Positions 24,001 to 33,963 of a DNA stretch of 64,000 nt are shown piece by piece. Positions within the stretch are counted from its first letter, which is position 1, and the number at the start of each line of letters is the position of its first letter. The stretch is from Pristionchus mayeri (taxonomy: Eukaryota; Nematoda; Chromadorea; Rhabditida; Neodiplogasteridae): contig BTRK01000003.1 in assembly GCA_036245805.1 (NCBI GenBank), forward strand, positions 44,072,044-44,136,043. The letters run 5' to 3'. The notes under the pieces are model-generated. The model was not told the DNA's origin. It ran no database searches and saw only the letters and a program-made list of their open reading frames with translations. The position numbers were made by a program, and so were the translations under genes.

Positions 24001-25258
24001 CATTAAAAGTCAATTATTATTATCAGCCATTGGGAACCCGAAATCTACCCGAAAATAGTAAACTGTTTTTTTTTCAACAAGGGAATTCGATTAAGTAATT
24101 AATAACACGAAAAACAAAGTTGAATGATCCGTTATTGTGGATAATAAAAGTATTCAGTTCACCCTTTCCATCAAGCACAGGTTTTCGCTCAGTTCGCTCA
24201 TGTTTCAGGCGATTTTTTTTTTCAAATTTCTATCTCTTCTTGGGGTACTCTTAATACAGTTGCGAGCGCAATTTCTTTGTGGTGGTACTCCTTACCATTC
24301 ATACGTTCTATCCCTTGCATTAATAAATTTTACCTTCTGGATTCAGCTCATTCTGCTCATCCGCATACACTTCACATTGGCGTTCCTGGGTGAATTAATC
24401 GTTAATTGAGAATGTCGAATGCCTATGTCGGAACACCACATGCTGTAGGCAAAATAAATAGTGTAAAATGTAACATTTATAATGATTATCTACTCACTTT
24501 ATGGTTTAGTTTCTGCAACTCCAAAGCAATTATTTTCATCTCTCTTCCAGCTGCAAAAATTCATTGTCATTGCATAACGTCCATAAATTATGCATACACA
24601 AAATCGTTCCAAAATGTGATGGCACCAAATACTCACGCTCACAACTAGTGACATTTCCTTCATATATTACGTAATTATTGTCCTGCCACTTAGCCGAGGG
24701 CACGTTAGGCAAATCGGCCGGACATTGGCACACGACCATCGACTTGTCCAAGACGTTTGGTAAATCGTTCTCTGCGCAACCAATCTGTAGTAACGTGATT
24801 GATACAAACCATATTGACGTTGAGAAAATTAAAATAATTATTGATTAATTAAGATAATTTAATTAAAGGTAATCGAAAAAAATCATTTTGAACTATTACA
24901 TTTCCTGTGGGACAGTCATCACAGCGGAATGCATGAATCTCGAACCCGACTCGATCGAATTCTGGAATGATCGAAACATTTAAATGCGTATTGGGAACTT
25001 CTGAATTCGCAAAATAGAATTCCTAATCCGGTGTGCCTTAAGAATTAGGGGATTGACAGTGGCAAATTAGCATTACAAAGCAAAAACAATCCATTCTAAG
25101 AATGGTTTTTTAATCGTCATTCTATGGTATCTGATCGTTGAGATGTAAAATAGAATATCGAGATCCATAATAAGTAATCCCTCTTGCGCACCTGTGTAAG
25201 CCCTCGCAAGGCAGCCTGCCAAGCAAGATAACGAAAGGAGCAGATTTCTTCCCAGCAT
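18080..25258 (-). CDS. P1: secreted modular cysteine-rich protein, interrupted by a foldback
   Basis: Exons read 5' to 3': 25258-25192 (signal peptide, MLGRNLLLSLSCLAGC), 25000-24900, 24784-24637, 23839-23756, 23565-23444, about 22972-22865, 22623-22556 (broken), 20770-20680, 20418-20339, about 19930-19793, 19749-19654, 18612-18368 and 18172-18080 (stop). About three related modules follow the signal. Each has a CxxC exon (FRCDDC, DSCDRC), a CxC exon (VVCQCP, LFCQCEERF), a CxGEF...Y.C.FG exon, a KSFILYYE-type segment, a KDxRI segment and CLVxGxxC (CLVIGFYC, CLVVGLYC). Many junctions close in phase; those near 23.4-22.9 and 20.3-19.9 kb do not. A 1.37 kb foldback splits one exon and part of module 3 is missing, so the gene is probably damaged. 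I recognise no named family. Confidence 0.7.
18256..18344. mobile_element. hAT-type MITE in the last P1 intron
   Basis: Hairpin from TAGAGTTCGAAATATGAG to its complement (ending CTCTC), flanked by perfect 8-bp copies of GTGTAAAG (18248-18255 and 18345-18352). It lies between the last two P1 exons, 16 bases beyond the GTATCT donor. Confidence 0.9.
18640..19640. other. Deleted or degraded part of P1
   Basis: P2 has four exons at the homologous place (42953-42159: CDEC, CFCPEY, YYIGAGFYKGKF and DQCNAYITD). I find no counterpart here. 18640-18715 holds one arm of a TAGAG-type MITE next to the exon at 18612, suggesting the missing exons went with a transposon-linked rearrangement. The remainder shows nothing I can identify. 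Confidence 0.5.
19934..20046. mobile_element. hAT-type MITE, GATGCCAAAACGGCGCGCG family, in a P1 intron
   Basis: Hairpin from TAATGATGCCAAAAGGGCGC to CGTTTTGGCATCTCTA, closely matching the copy at 55102-55213. It lies just upstream of a P1 exon. Flanking bases no longer show a clear duplication. Confidence 0.8.
21183..22551. mobile_element. 1.37 kb foldback inserted in a P1 exon
   Basis: Two arms of about 680 bases, nearly complementary, meet near 21870. The left end is CACGGGTCTTCTGTAAGAAT; the right end is its complement with one change. GTAT flanks it on both sides (21179-21182, 22552-22555); TA alone is also a possible duplication. P2 shows the intact exon. Reading P1 from one flank to the other with one GTAT removed gives an open frame ending at a GTGAGT donor, as in P2. 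No transposase frame inside, so it depends on another element. Confidence 0.9.
23403..23455. repeat. 28-bp tandem duplication across a P1 splice donor
   Basis: The 25-base block AGGATACGCTCACCCTATTA+TCCCT occurs twice, separated by GTA. On the gene strand it covers the exon end GATAATAGG and its GTGAGC donor, so two identical donors 28 bases apart now exist. The spacer creates a TTACAG acceptor between them. Confidence 0.85.
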
Positions 25259-26850
25259 CGAATACGTGTGTTGAAATATATCGATGCGCTCTTGTAGAGG
25301 TTTGGAATCGCATCACCGGAAAAATAGTTACTCAAACGCATTCCGCTTTGAATATGTGATCGGTTATTCGATAATCACTCCATGGAGCGCACATATAGCT
25401 TAATGGTATTTCAAATCCTTTGAAAATACATCGTTTTCGCCTTTAATTCAATACAAATGGTTAGAAAACAATTCCTTTTTGCAATAAATGTTTTACTCAA
25501 CTGTATATTATCGCATTCATTTTTATTTGATCATTCTTTCATCTCTCTACTGCTCTATGCGAATTCATATCATTGTCTCCTCTTTCCTCCCACGACCACA
25601 ATTAGGATTACGTCAAACTAAAACGAAGAGTCGTGGAGTAATGTCAGCACTTCGTACTACGAAGTGAAATCATAATTCCGTTTCGATAAAATTATTTTAA
25701 TCGTATATACTCATTGATCTGAACTGCATGTACGATGAAAACGTATGCAGATAGAGAGGGAGTGAGCATTTTCGAATATCAAACAGACCACCTGATTTTT
25801 GAGGCTTCTAGTGGTCTCTAAGTTACTCAACAATGGCGAAAAGAGAGAGCTGGGGGAGAAGCGGTGAAGAGAGGGCCAGATGCTTTCCTTCCATCGCAAA
25901 GTTACGGGCAGGCAGTAGTCAAAAACCCGATTAATATTTGCGCCACTCTATAAATAATATCTCGTGTCGTTGTACCATACTGTGGATTCGTGCCCACACG
26001 CATTTAACGCCTAAGGCACTTATTTGTCTTCAAATGTCTCAATTTATGTTGTATTCCAACCTCAAATTAAACTTCTCAGTTCTGGAGTTCTATAGCTGCG
26101 CAGAATGAACTATCGAAATTCCAGATTCCTACTCAATTTCCTTCTTGCATGTTAACGTAATGAATGTGCCACGCATATTGGGTGGTTAGCTACACAACAA
26201 AAATTAATTTAGCAACATTATTCTATTGAAGAATCAACATTTCTGCAGGTCCTTATGGGCGGTTTTCACATGTCTGCCATCTACAAAGAACTTTACAGAA
26301 TGTCGGAATACGAGGATGCGGCGCTTCTGCACAATCCCGGACAAACGTCAGAATCGTCATTGCACATGCGTGATAATTCCTTCTATGGTAGTTATCGGTA
26401 TTCGAATGATTTCATCAAATTAAAATTTCAGATATTCAGATCTATACCTCGCAGGAAGACTCTTCCTTCTAGTTGCCATGTATTATGCTCCTGTACTTTT
26501 CAAATGCGACTATTTCTCGGATTCTCCATGATCAGAGACTGGACGCAAAACTGTGGAGACGAGCAAAACAATCCGGCATTTTACGTAATTGTAGTGGATG
26601 AATAAACAAAATGGCATACATTGTGATTGTTTATTTACGCAGCAGTTAAAGATTCGCTTTGTCCATATTCTCCCTCTGGCTACCTTCCCTCCTCTCTAAC
26701 AACTCTCCTTCCTCTCTGAGACACGAAACATCGACGTGGCTGGCCGTTGCTATGCATTGCACGATGAACAATGATCTACTTCCGTCTGAGATGCATTCTC
26801 TTTCGGCTAAACGAGCGTGAATGATGGAAGCATGGCGACATATATCAGAA
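25259..26850. repeat. Upstream of P1: another family-Q repeat unit
   Basis: 25540-26800 repeats the downstream-of-Q unit seen at 11.3-13.7 kb: CCACCTGATTTTTGAGGCTT, CTAGTGGTCTCTAAG, GGGCCAGATG, then CCAGATTCCTACTCAATTTC and CGTGGCTGGCCGTTGC. 26226-26605 contains open frames in two overlapping registers, but I see no splice or family support for a gene. Confidence 0.45.
25557..25675 (+). pseudogene. Collapsed family-Q gene (first exon fused to last-exon end)
   Basis: The beginning, MRIHIIVSSFLPRPQ, corresponds to the Q signal exon (MRILLLFSSFLLIS). About 50 bases later 25622-25675 reads NEESWSNVSTSYYEVKS and stop, matching the Q tail DEEAWRNVSIAYYERTE. The middle exons with the cysteines are gone and the two pieces are out of frame with each other. 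Confidence 0.6.
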
Positions 26851-26851
26851 G

Positions 26852-26945
26852 CTGGGGGGCGACAAAAGAGCAACGGAACGCCATTCGCTGGAGATTCGAT
26901 CTATCCACTTGGGAGTTGCTACATTGTATCCAGTATGTGCTACCC
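26852..26945. mobile_element. Solo terminus of the GGGGGGCGGAC foldback family
   Basis: Starts GGGGGGCGACAAAAGAG and continues CCATTCGCTGGAGATTCGAT, matching the ends of the complete element at 46525-47040. Only one arm is present. It abuts the foldback beginning near 26954. Confidence 0.7.
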
Positions 26946-26953
26946 AACATTAC

Positions 26954-28598
26954 ATATCACATATCACGAGTCAGTGGAGGTGGCCGGGGACAATTTGCAA
27001 AAAGTTTTCAAGTTTTTGTCCTTATATATGATAAGTGAATATTCTTGAGAAAATATTTTGAAAAATATAGGTCATTGGTCCCAGAGCCGGTTTTTAGGAA
27101 ATTTCCGGTTTTGAAGCTGCTTATGCTGTATAATAGCTCCCAGAAGAGTTAGAGAGATGGCACTGGTCTCAAAATATGCGAAATATTATTTCAAGAAACT
27201 TTTATGTTTTCATCAAAATCGTAGGACTGAAACTGAAAACACGTAGGTCGAAAAACCTATTTACATTGTAAAAATTAAATAATGATATTTTTGCCATATA
27301 CGAATTGTCCGAATTTTATTACGAAATATGAAAGATTAACCCCATAGGTGTATGAAAAAAATATCAAAAGGTTCATGAAATTTGCTAAAAAGGTTCATGA
27401 AATTTGGGGGTGAAATTTGCCAGGTCGGTCTGAAAGTCGCAAAATGCGATTTTTTTAAAAATTCGGTTTTATGTAACATTCAAAAAACAATGCTACTTTT
27501 GTGATATATGAATTGTCCGAAATTTATTGAAAAATGACAAAGAACAACTCATTATATGTTTGAAAAAAATATATAAGGGCAGTTGGAGGTGGGTGAATTT
27601 TGCTAGCTCGATCTGAAAATCGCGAAATGCCATTTTTGAAAAAAATATTTTTTTGTCAAATTTCTCGGAAATTTCGCCAGTATATTTATAATTATTAGAA
27701 AAGCAATAAATATTGTATTTTTACACCTTTTTAACAATTATTAAGTAAAAAAAATCCAAAAAAAAAATTCATAAAATCGATTTTCGCGATTTTCAGAGCG
27801 ACCTAGCATATTACACCCCCCCCTCCAAGTACCCCATTTTATATTTTTGTCATGCACCTAAGGAGTTGTAATTTCTAAATTTGCAATAAAATTCAGACAA
27901 TTCATATTCCGAAGTGGGATAACTCCTGTTCCGGAAGACGCAACGGAGTTTAACTGATTTTACGCACTCTTTTTACAAAACTTTTGAAATTTGCAAGAAC
28001 GGTGCTAAAATGTTTTAACACACATAATACAGTATTTCACACCTTTCTGACAATTAGCAAGATTCTAACGAAAGTTCCGAGAAAATTGCAAACAAGCGAA
28101 ATTCCGAAAAAAAACCTCACTTGACGATGTTCAGACTCACCTTGCAAATTTCATCCTCTCCAAGTGCCGCTTTTTATATTTTTTCCATACACCTATGGGG
28201 TTAATCTTTCATATTTCGTAATAAAATTCGGACAATTCGCATATCGCATAAATATCATTATTTTATTTTTAGAATGGAAATCGGTTTTTCGACCTACGTG
28301 TTTTCAGTTTCACTCCTACGATTTTGGTGAAAACATAAAAGTTTCTTGAAATAATATTCCGCACATTTTGAGACCAATGCCATTTCTCTAGCTCTTCTGG
28401 GAGCTATTATACAGCATAAGCAGCTTCAAAACCGGAAATTTCCTAAAAGCCGGCTCTGGGACCAATGACCTATATTTTTCGAAATATTTTCTCAAGGATA
28501 TTCACTTACCATATATAAGGACAAAAACTTGAAAAGTTTTTGCAAATTGTTCCTGAAGAGGCCAATTTTCCTCCACTGACTCGTGATACATGTGATAT
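26954..28598. mobile_element. 1.6 kb foldback element (ATCACGAGTCAGTGGAGG family)
   Basis: Ends ATATCACATATCACGAGTCA and its complement (ATATCACATGTATCACGAGT). Arms of roughly 500-800 bases are inverted around 27770. Conserved inner blocks include GGTCCCAGAGCCGG and AGCTCCCAGAAGAG. A related single arm lies at 60885-61330. No coding frame inside. Confidence 0.85.
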
Positions 28599-29777
28599 TA
28601 TCTATAATCTTTATCACCGACAGCATTAATAGCCGTTGAGGAAAGAATAGGGAAGAGCAGGTCGGTCTTCGGGCTCGATCATAGCGAGCTGGGGGAATGG
28701 GGTGGTGGTATGTGACAGTTATATGTTACAATCGAATTCGTGAGATTGATAGGGCTAGGTCGGGGAATTTACTGATTTCTCTGCGGAACATGGGACGGGG
28801 TGAGATAACTATTGGGTCAGCATTATTAAATGCAATTCGAAATATCAACTGTCTACATACTCCATCGGAAATTACATTGTAAAAGCTAACGGTATTGCTA
28901 TATTGAATACATTTATGTGACAACATCAAACCATTCCTATTTAACCTTCGACTCTGTACTCTATATCCCTCACCATGCAAGTTCGATCTTGAGTTTCACT
29001 CCATATCTATATGAGAGCGTTTGCCTAAGAATCGGAACCTGGACCAGCACCTACCAGTACCAGAATAATGTACCAATAATAATGTACCAATGTAGAATAG
29101 AATAATAATGTAGAATGTATCAGAATAAGAACCTGTACCAGCCTCTGCTCGATTTTTACACAAACGCTCTCATATCACTCCATTTCGGAGGATCCTTGCA
29201 ATGTTGCCCATTCTGCCATGCTTTTGAGCACGTGTCCGCGATGTCTCATCGGAAAAGGAACAGTCGTCTAACTCTCTTCAGTTTGCACGCCCTCTCCTCT
29301 CTCTGATCGGCGAGAGAGCTTGCAAACTGAAGAGAGTCAGACCATTTCTCCGGAAGAGGCTTGCGCTCTCCCTTTCCACGCTCTCTGAGCTACAGATTGA
29401 CGAGAAAGCGTACTGCTAGAAGAGAAAAGCTGCACTTTCACCTCTCTCTTATCGGCTACATTTCTGACATGACGGTGTCAATACTCTCCCCATAATGCCT
29501 TGACTCGCATCTTATCCTTGATAACATTGAGAACCGACATTTATTTAGCGCATTCGGCATAGTAATATCATTGTGTGATGATTATTGTCACTGTATAATC
29601 CCTAGTATTCGTTAATTGAATTCCCGCCACGAGCGATAAATTATATTATTATTATTATTATTATTATTCAATTGGTTATTCCCTGCATTCACACGGGAAT
29701 GTAGATGAGTGTTATCCAGCTTATTTTGCGGCAATCACTAGTGCGTTTTTCGACAAAAAACTGTGTTTGTTTCAGCC
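28599..29777. other. Intergenic upstream of the S1 homologue
   Basis: No gene supported. It contains one hairpin MITE (about 29258-29350) and a (TTA)9-type microsatellite at 29642-29668. The 100 bases before 29778 end in TTTGTTTCAGCC, a spliced-leader-type acceptor directly before the start codon. Confidence 0.5.
29258..29350. mobile_element. hAT-type hairpin MITE
   Basis: Arms CTAACTCTCTTCAGTTTGCA and complement, loop CTGATCGGCGAGAG, same group as copies at 10168 and 49660. Confidence 0.65.
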
Positions 29778-32700
29778 ATGCATTCCCTGGTCCTACTCAC
29801 GATAATCGCTTCAGCTGCAGCTTTGAATCCTCCGTTAGTTTTTCTTTTTTGTATTTTTAATACTTTTTTCGTCATTTCGAACATTTGTGACAAATAGATT
29901 ATAAGATATGCTCACTGTTCTCAGGAAGATGTCAACCTAATATATCGCTATTAGAAATAATTAACATACTTCAATTTCGGCACTACGTCGGATGAAAACT
30001 ATGACGTCATGCCGCCTTTGATATGCCAAAGGCGGCGTGACGTCATAGTTCTCATCCGACTTGGTGCCTCAATTTCAGCTGCGGAGTGGGCGTAATCAAG
30101 CCTGACCTCACCGTTGGACTCGCCTATGCGAGATCTCACCCGAAGGTATAGTTAGAAAAAAATATTTTTATGCTGCACAGCCCTGTGCTTTTGTGCTCTT
30201 TGGTGCCTGAGAATGGAAATTTCGGGGAAGTGATTCTCAATTCCTCCTCTGCCCACTAGAGTTCACACAAATTGAGTATTTGTTTCTTCAGTTCTCACAC
30301 TCTAGACTAGAGTTCGAAAAGTAACCAAGTAAGATGTATTTATCATGCAAATCGCCCTTCACTCTCTTCGTTCTCCCCACTTAGTACAGCGAGCGGTGAA
30401 TTTCCATGGTAAATATTAGGTTGGTGCAAAAGTTTATTTACACGGCATTTTTCAATTTTTCTCGTATATGCTTCACTTGTGCCAAAAACTACTCTGGCAT
30501 TATTTGAAGCAGCATTGGCGTATCACAACCGTTGGTTTATATCGAATCAATCTGTCGTCGATTGTCGGAAAAATAATGCTAACCGAGAAATTTCCGTTTG
30601 TTGAGTGTTCGAGAAAAACCATCATAAAATTTAATTGAAAGGCATGCCGATTTCGTTCTTTTGAAAAACTAATTATTAGTGGTTGTTGCTTCCACCGAAC
30701 ACTTGAAATGGTAGTGTCGTAATCTCGCGGAAATCTTATGAGGAGGAAAAGGCTGATTTCGGAGATGAGATTTCAAGATCTGGATTTTGTAAATTGCGGC
30801 TGTTGAGAGGAACAATGAATCATCAGGCGATATGGAGAGTATACATCCACTAATATAATAAGAGACCCCACATCAGGATTGCTCAAGAGCGAAGCATACA
30901 CTCCGGAATAAATGTTGTAAAGGAACTTTTGCACCAACCTGATAACACATTGCTTGGTTACATTTCAAAGTTTACCCGAAGGGCGTAGTAGCTGGCGAGG
31001 CAATCACAAACGGCGTGCAATCGGTGGAGCACGCCTGGCCATGGACTGCCGGAGTCTGCCAGAATGGTTGTGTAGCGTTTTCTTCTTATTATTATTATTC
31101 ATATTCTGTATTCACCAACATTGACAGCTGCTGACGATTCCCTCGGAAACGTCTAATCCGTGTTCAGACTGGTTCGGCGTTTGCCACTTCAAGTGCGTTG
31201 CTACGATCATAGGAGAGCGATGGGCACTCACTACCGGTCAGTGTCAAAGCTATTTTTTTCGTCTTATCATGATAATCACAAAACAGAATCCACTTTGTTT
31301 TTATGTTCGCATTTAACTGGAAGTAAATATACGAAGTTTACTAAGTTGTGTTTTATCAAGTTATTTCCTTACTCCACTTCAACAAAAAATAACAAATGCT
31401 TTTTTAATCTCTGTACAGCCAGTTGCATCAGCGGCGATCTAAAGGATTGGCGCGTTAGAGGAGGAATGTACCACGAGAACAAACAGTTCGTTTATCATCT
31501 TCTCTTTTCTTTTTACACTTCAAAATGTAAACAAGTAAAATGTTAATTACCATGCAAATTCACCGCTCACTGTACTAGAGAGCGGGAAGAATGAAGAGAG
31601 TGAAGGCTGATTTGCATGATTTATAGCGTGTTACTTGGTTACTTTTCGAACTCTATTTGTGTTTGTTGATAGTTGAGCATCTACCAGAGACATCTAACCT
31701 TGTCCACGGCAAAGTCAGACTTGTTTATTCTTCTATCCTGTTTATTTCAATATTAAAATGTCATTGTGGGCAATTTTTTAATCCCACACACTATCTCATC
31801 GAACATGAATAGCACCAACAGGTGTTGGTGACTAATAAATTAACAATTATCAATGCATTTCTCACAAGGAGAGGCTCAGAATTTCATCCTTTTCGAATGC
31901 GCTAGGTCTTGTTTGGAAACTGCATATCGTTAGTCGTGAGTAGCTATTTGTCTATTTGTGGTTACGTGGCCGACCACAAAGTCTCGCGATTCATGAGATT
32001 CATATACATTGTGCGACCTCTCCTTGTTAGGGAGAGCGGGGAGCAGAGATTATCCGTGAAGATGGTCTACCAGCATCCCTCCTACGCTTCCAGCTCCAAA
32101 GTGGACAACGTCCTTCTCATCGAGGTGGGAACACAATCTAAATAACTCAAAATTCTTAATAAGATCAATAAGAAGTTGATTGCATTCTACATTCTTATGA
32201 CATGTTTGAAAAAAATCAGGAATCTGAAAAGGCTGGTCGATGAGAGAGTTAAGATCGAGATCGGCGAGAGTGGGAGATGCAATTACTGGCCCTTGAGATT
32301 ATTGACAACAAAACCAGCATGATGCAAGGATTTGAAGTGAATGTAAGTACTCTTGCAAGCAATCATTGTCTGTCAGACGAAGACCGACTTCAAGTTCGAC
32401 GACTACGTGCAGCCGATCTGTCTTCCGGAAGAGGACGACGACGTCTTATCGTCCAATCTTTTCGGATGGGTCACCGGATGGGGAGCGCAGAAGAGTGAGC
32501 GAGAACATCGTTGATGTGGCGTTAACTGTCGTCATTTCTATCCAAAATTGAATTCCAGCGATTCCATATCTGCGTTATGCGTGGCGACTAACTAGCTCCA
32601 CGTAGAATGGAGATATGTAATTGCGGGAATTCAAATTTTGGGCAGAAATCGCGACAGCTAACATCGTATTTGAGTAGAGAAAAATACAAATTTAACTTTA

Positions 32701-33963
32701 AAACTTCGCATACTTTCAGAGGGCGGCTCCATCGACAAGTCGATGGAGCAGGTGAGTCGCGTCTTTTAAACTTGTATAATTTCAAATTATCAAAAAATAA
32801 AATTTCTTTCAGGCGTTGATTGACATGGACGACGACGAAGTGTGCGAGAGGTCGTGGGCGAGGACGATCTACGAGGTCAGTTAATCGATAATAGGGTTTC
32901 AATTTTCATGCGATTTTGGGTCAATTTCGGATGTGTTTCAGCTGCGTTAGATAGCCGCTCATGAGCTATGTAGCGCACCTGGAACATACTCGCAAATGAG
33001 CCTAAATGAACTGAAACTTGAAACCCTAATCGATAATGTTTCAAAATGCGCAGACATATGACAAAACGTGAACTAATCATCCAATTCTAGTCCGAGAAGT
33101 GCGCCGGCGAGGGAGATAAGACTCTGTGCCAGGTGAACTTTCTCCTTTTTTGTCTCGTATAGTCTGATTCATGAGACCAATATTTGACATGATAACTGCC
33201 GTCCCAAATGCCAACTGTTCGACCTCTCCGAACTGAACCGCGTAGCGTATCGTCTCCTGACAACTGTAAAATTGCTCGACGCGGCTGATCCTGTACCCTT
33301 TACTTTTACCTGCGCCGTCGCTTGATTTTTTCCTTCAATCTAGCAATTGTTCAGTACGATGAGGGCGCTCCCCTGATGGTTCAATCACCGAACGGAACCT
33401 GGTTCCAGCACGGATCCGCTGCCATGATTGATGGAGAATGCAGACTGCCTGGTACCATAGTTATGTTGATTTATTATATATTTATCATATTTATTAATTA
33501 TATTATTATTTATTATTTAATTTGTAGTTTTCGCTAACTTCTCAAGATCAGCGATATGCTTTCATGAAGAATAAGAAAACATAAAGTGAAGCTATAGAAT
33601 TTATAGTTAAAGGAGGAGTAAATGTAAAATTAAATTTTTGAAGCTTTAATACGTACTGCCTAAATCTCACCAACGATATGGAACTCCGAAATTTTCACAT
33701 TGTTCTCTCCCTAATTGAAACATATTTCAACCGGGCACGCGTTTGCCTTTATTCCTCCTTTAATGCTTACCAGAAACCTTGTAAGCAATTATAATCAATC
33801 TACCGATACCCGTTTCTGTATGCCCTCAGATTTACGTGAACTCAAGCAAATGAAATAATGTATCGAATAAATCTCTGCAGCGATCTTCTCGAAGATCTCG
33901 TACTTCTGCAACTGGATATTCACCACCACCAACGAGGACGTTCAGTGCATCAAGAGAATGTGA
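29778..33963 (+). CDS. S1 serine-protease homologue, catalytically dead
   Basis: Twelve exons (29778-29833, 30079-30145, 30982-31071, 31128-31236, 31419-31489, about 31906-32124, 32377-32494, 32720-32751, 32813-32875, 33091-33132, 33355-33451, 33881-33963) join in phase for about 348 residues. MHSLVLLTIIASAAA is a signal peptide and VVAGEAI stands for the usual IVGG. The chymotrypsin fold is clear: WPW, KCVATIIGERWAL, YVQPICLP, WVTGWG and KISYFCNWI. The catalytic triad is not. His57 is Ser (TTASC for TAAHC), Ser195 is Glu and Gly193 is Tyr (CQYDEGAP for CQGDSGGP); only Asp102 (VDNVLLIE) remains. Cysteines 42/58, 168/182 and 191/220 are kept, so a folded secreted pseudoprotease is likely. The start of the 31906 exon is uncertain. 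Confidence 0.85.
29979..30068. mobile_element. 90-bp family-A MITE at the intron 1 acceptor
   Basis: GGCACTACGTCGGATGAAAAC to its complement, with perfect 8-bp duplication TCAATTTC (29971-29978 and 30069-30076). The right-hand copy continues into AG, so the duplication itself supplies the polypyrimidine part of the TTTCAG acceptor of exon 2 of the S1 homologue. Confidence 0.92.
30304..30966. mobile_element. MITE split by a mariner-derived element (intron 2)
   Basis: Left arm 30304-30413 (GAGTTCGAAAAGTAACCAAG, CACTCTCTTCGTT) and a remnant of the right arm (TGCTTGGTTACATTTC, about 30951-30966) belong to one hairpin, interrupted by the insertion at 30416-30942. A related copy without the insertion is at 31516-31657. 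Confidence 0.65.
30416..30942. mobile_element. Non-autonomous mariner element, 527 bp
   Basis: Ends TTAGGTTGGTGCAAAAGT and, complemented, TCAGGTTGGTGCAAAAG. TA is duplicated on both sides (30414-30415, 30943-30944). The TTAGGTTGGTGCAAAAG end is a widespread mariner terminus. The inside has no intact transposase frame, so it is a deletion derivative. It lies in an intron of the S1 homologue. Confidence 0.88.
31516..31657. mobile_element. hAT-related hairpin MITE in intron 5
   Basis: Contains TACCATGCAAATTCACCGCT, CACTGTACTAGAGAGCGGGA and ACTTGGTTACTTTTCGAACTC, the complement of the left arm at 30304. Both copies are in introns of the same gene. Confidence 0.65.
33607..33763. mobile_element. 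TTAA-flanked MITE, copy 2
   Basis: TTAAAGGAGGAGTAAA to TATTCCTCCTTTAA; shorter than the copy at 6824-7076. In the last intron of the S1 homologue. Confidence 0.75.

Noticed and set aside
32220..32345. A possible extra exon in the S1 homologue
   Set aside because: It has no counterpart in S1 proteases and the flanking exons already join in phase without it.
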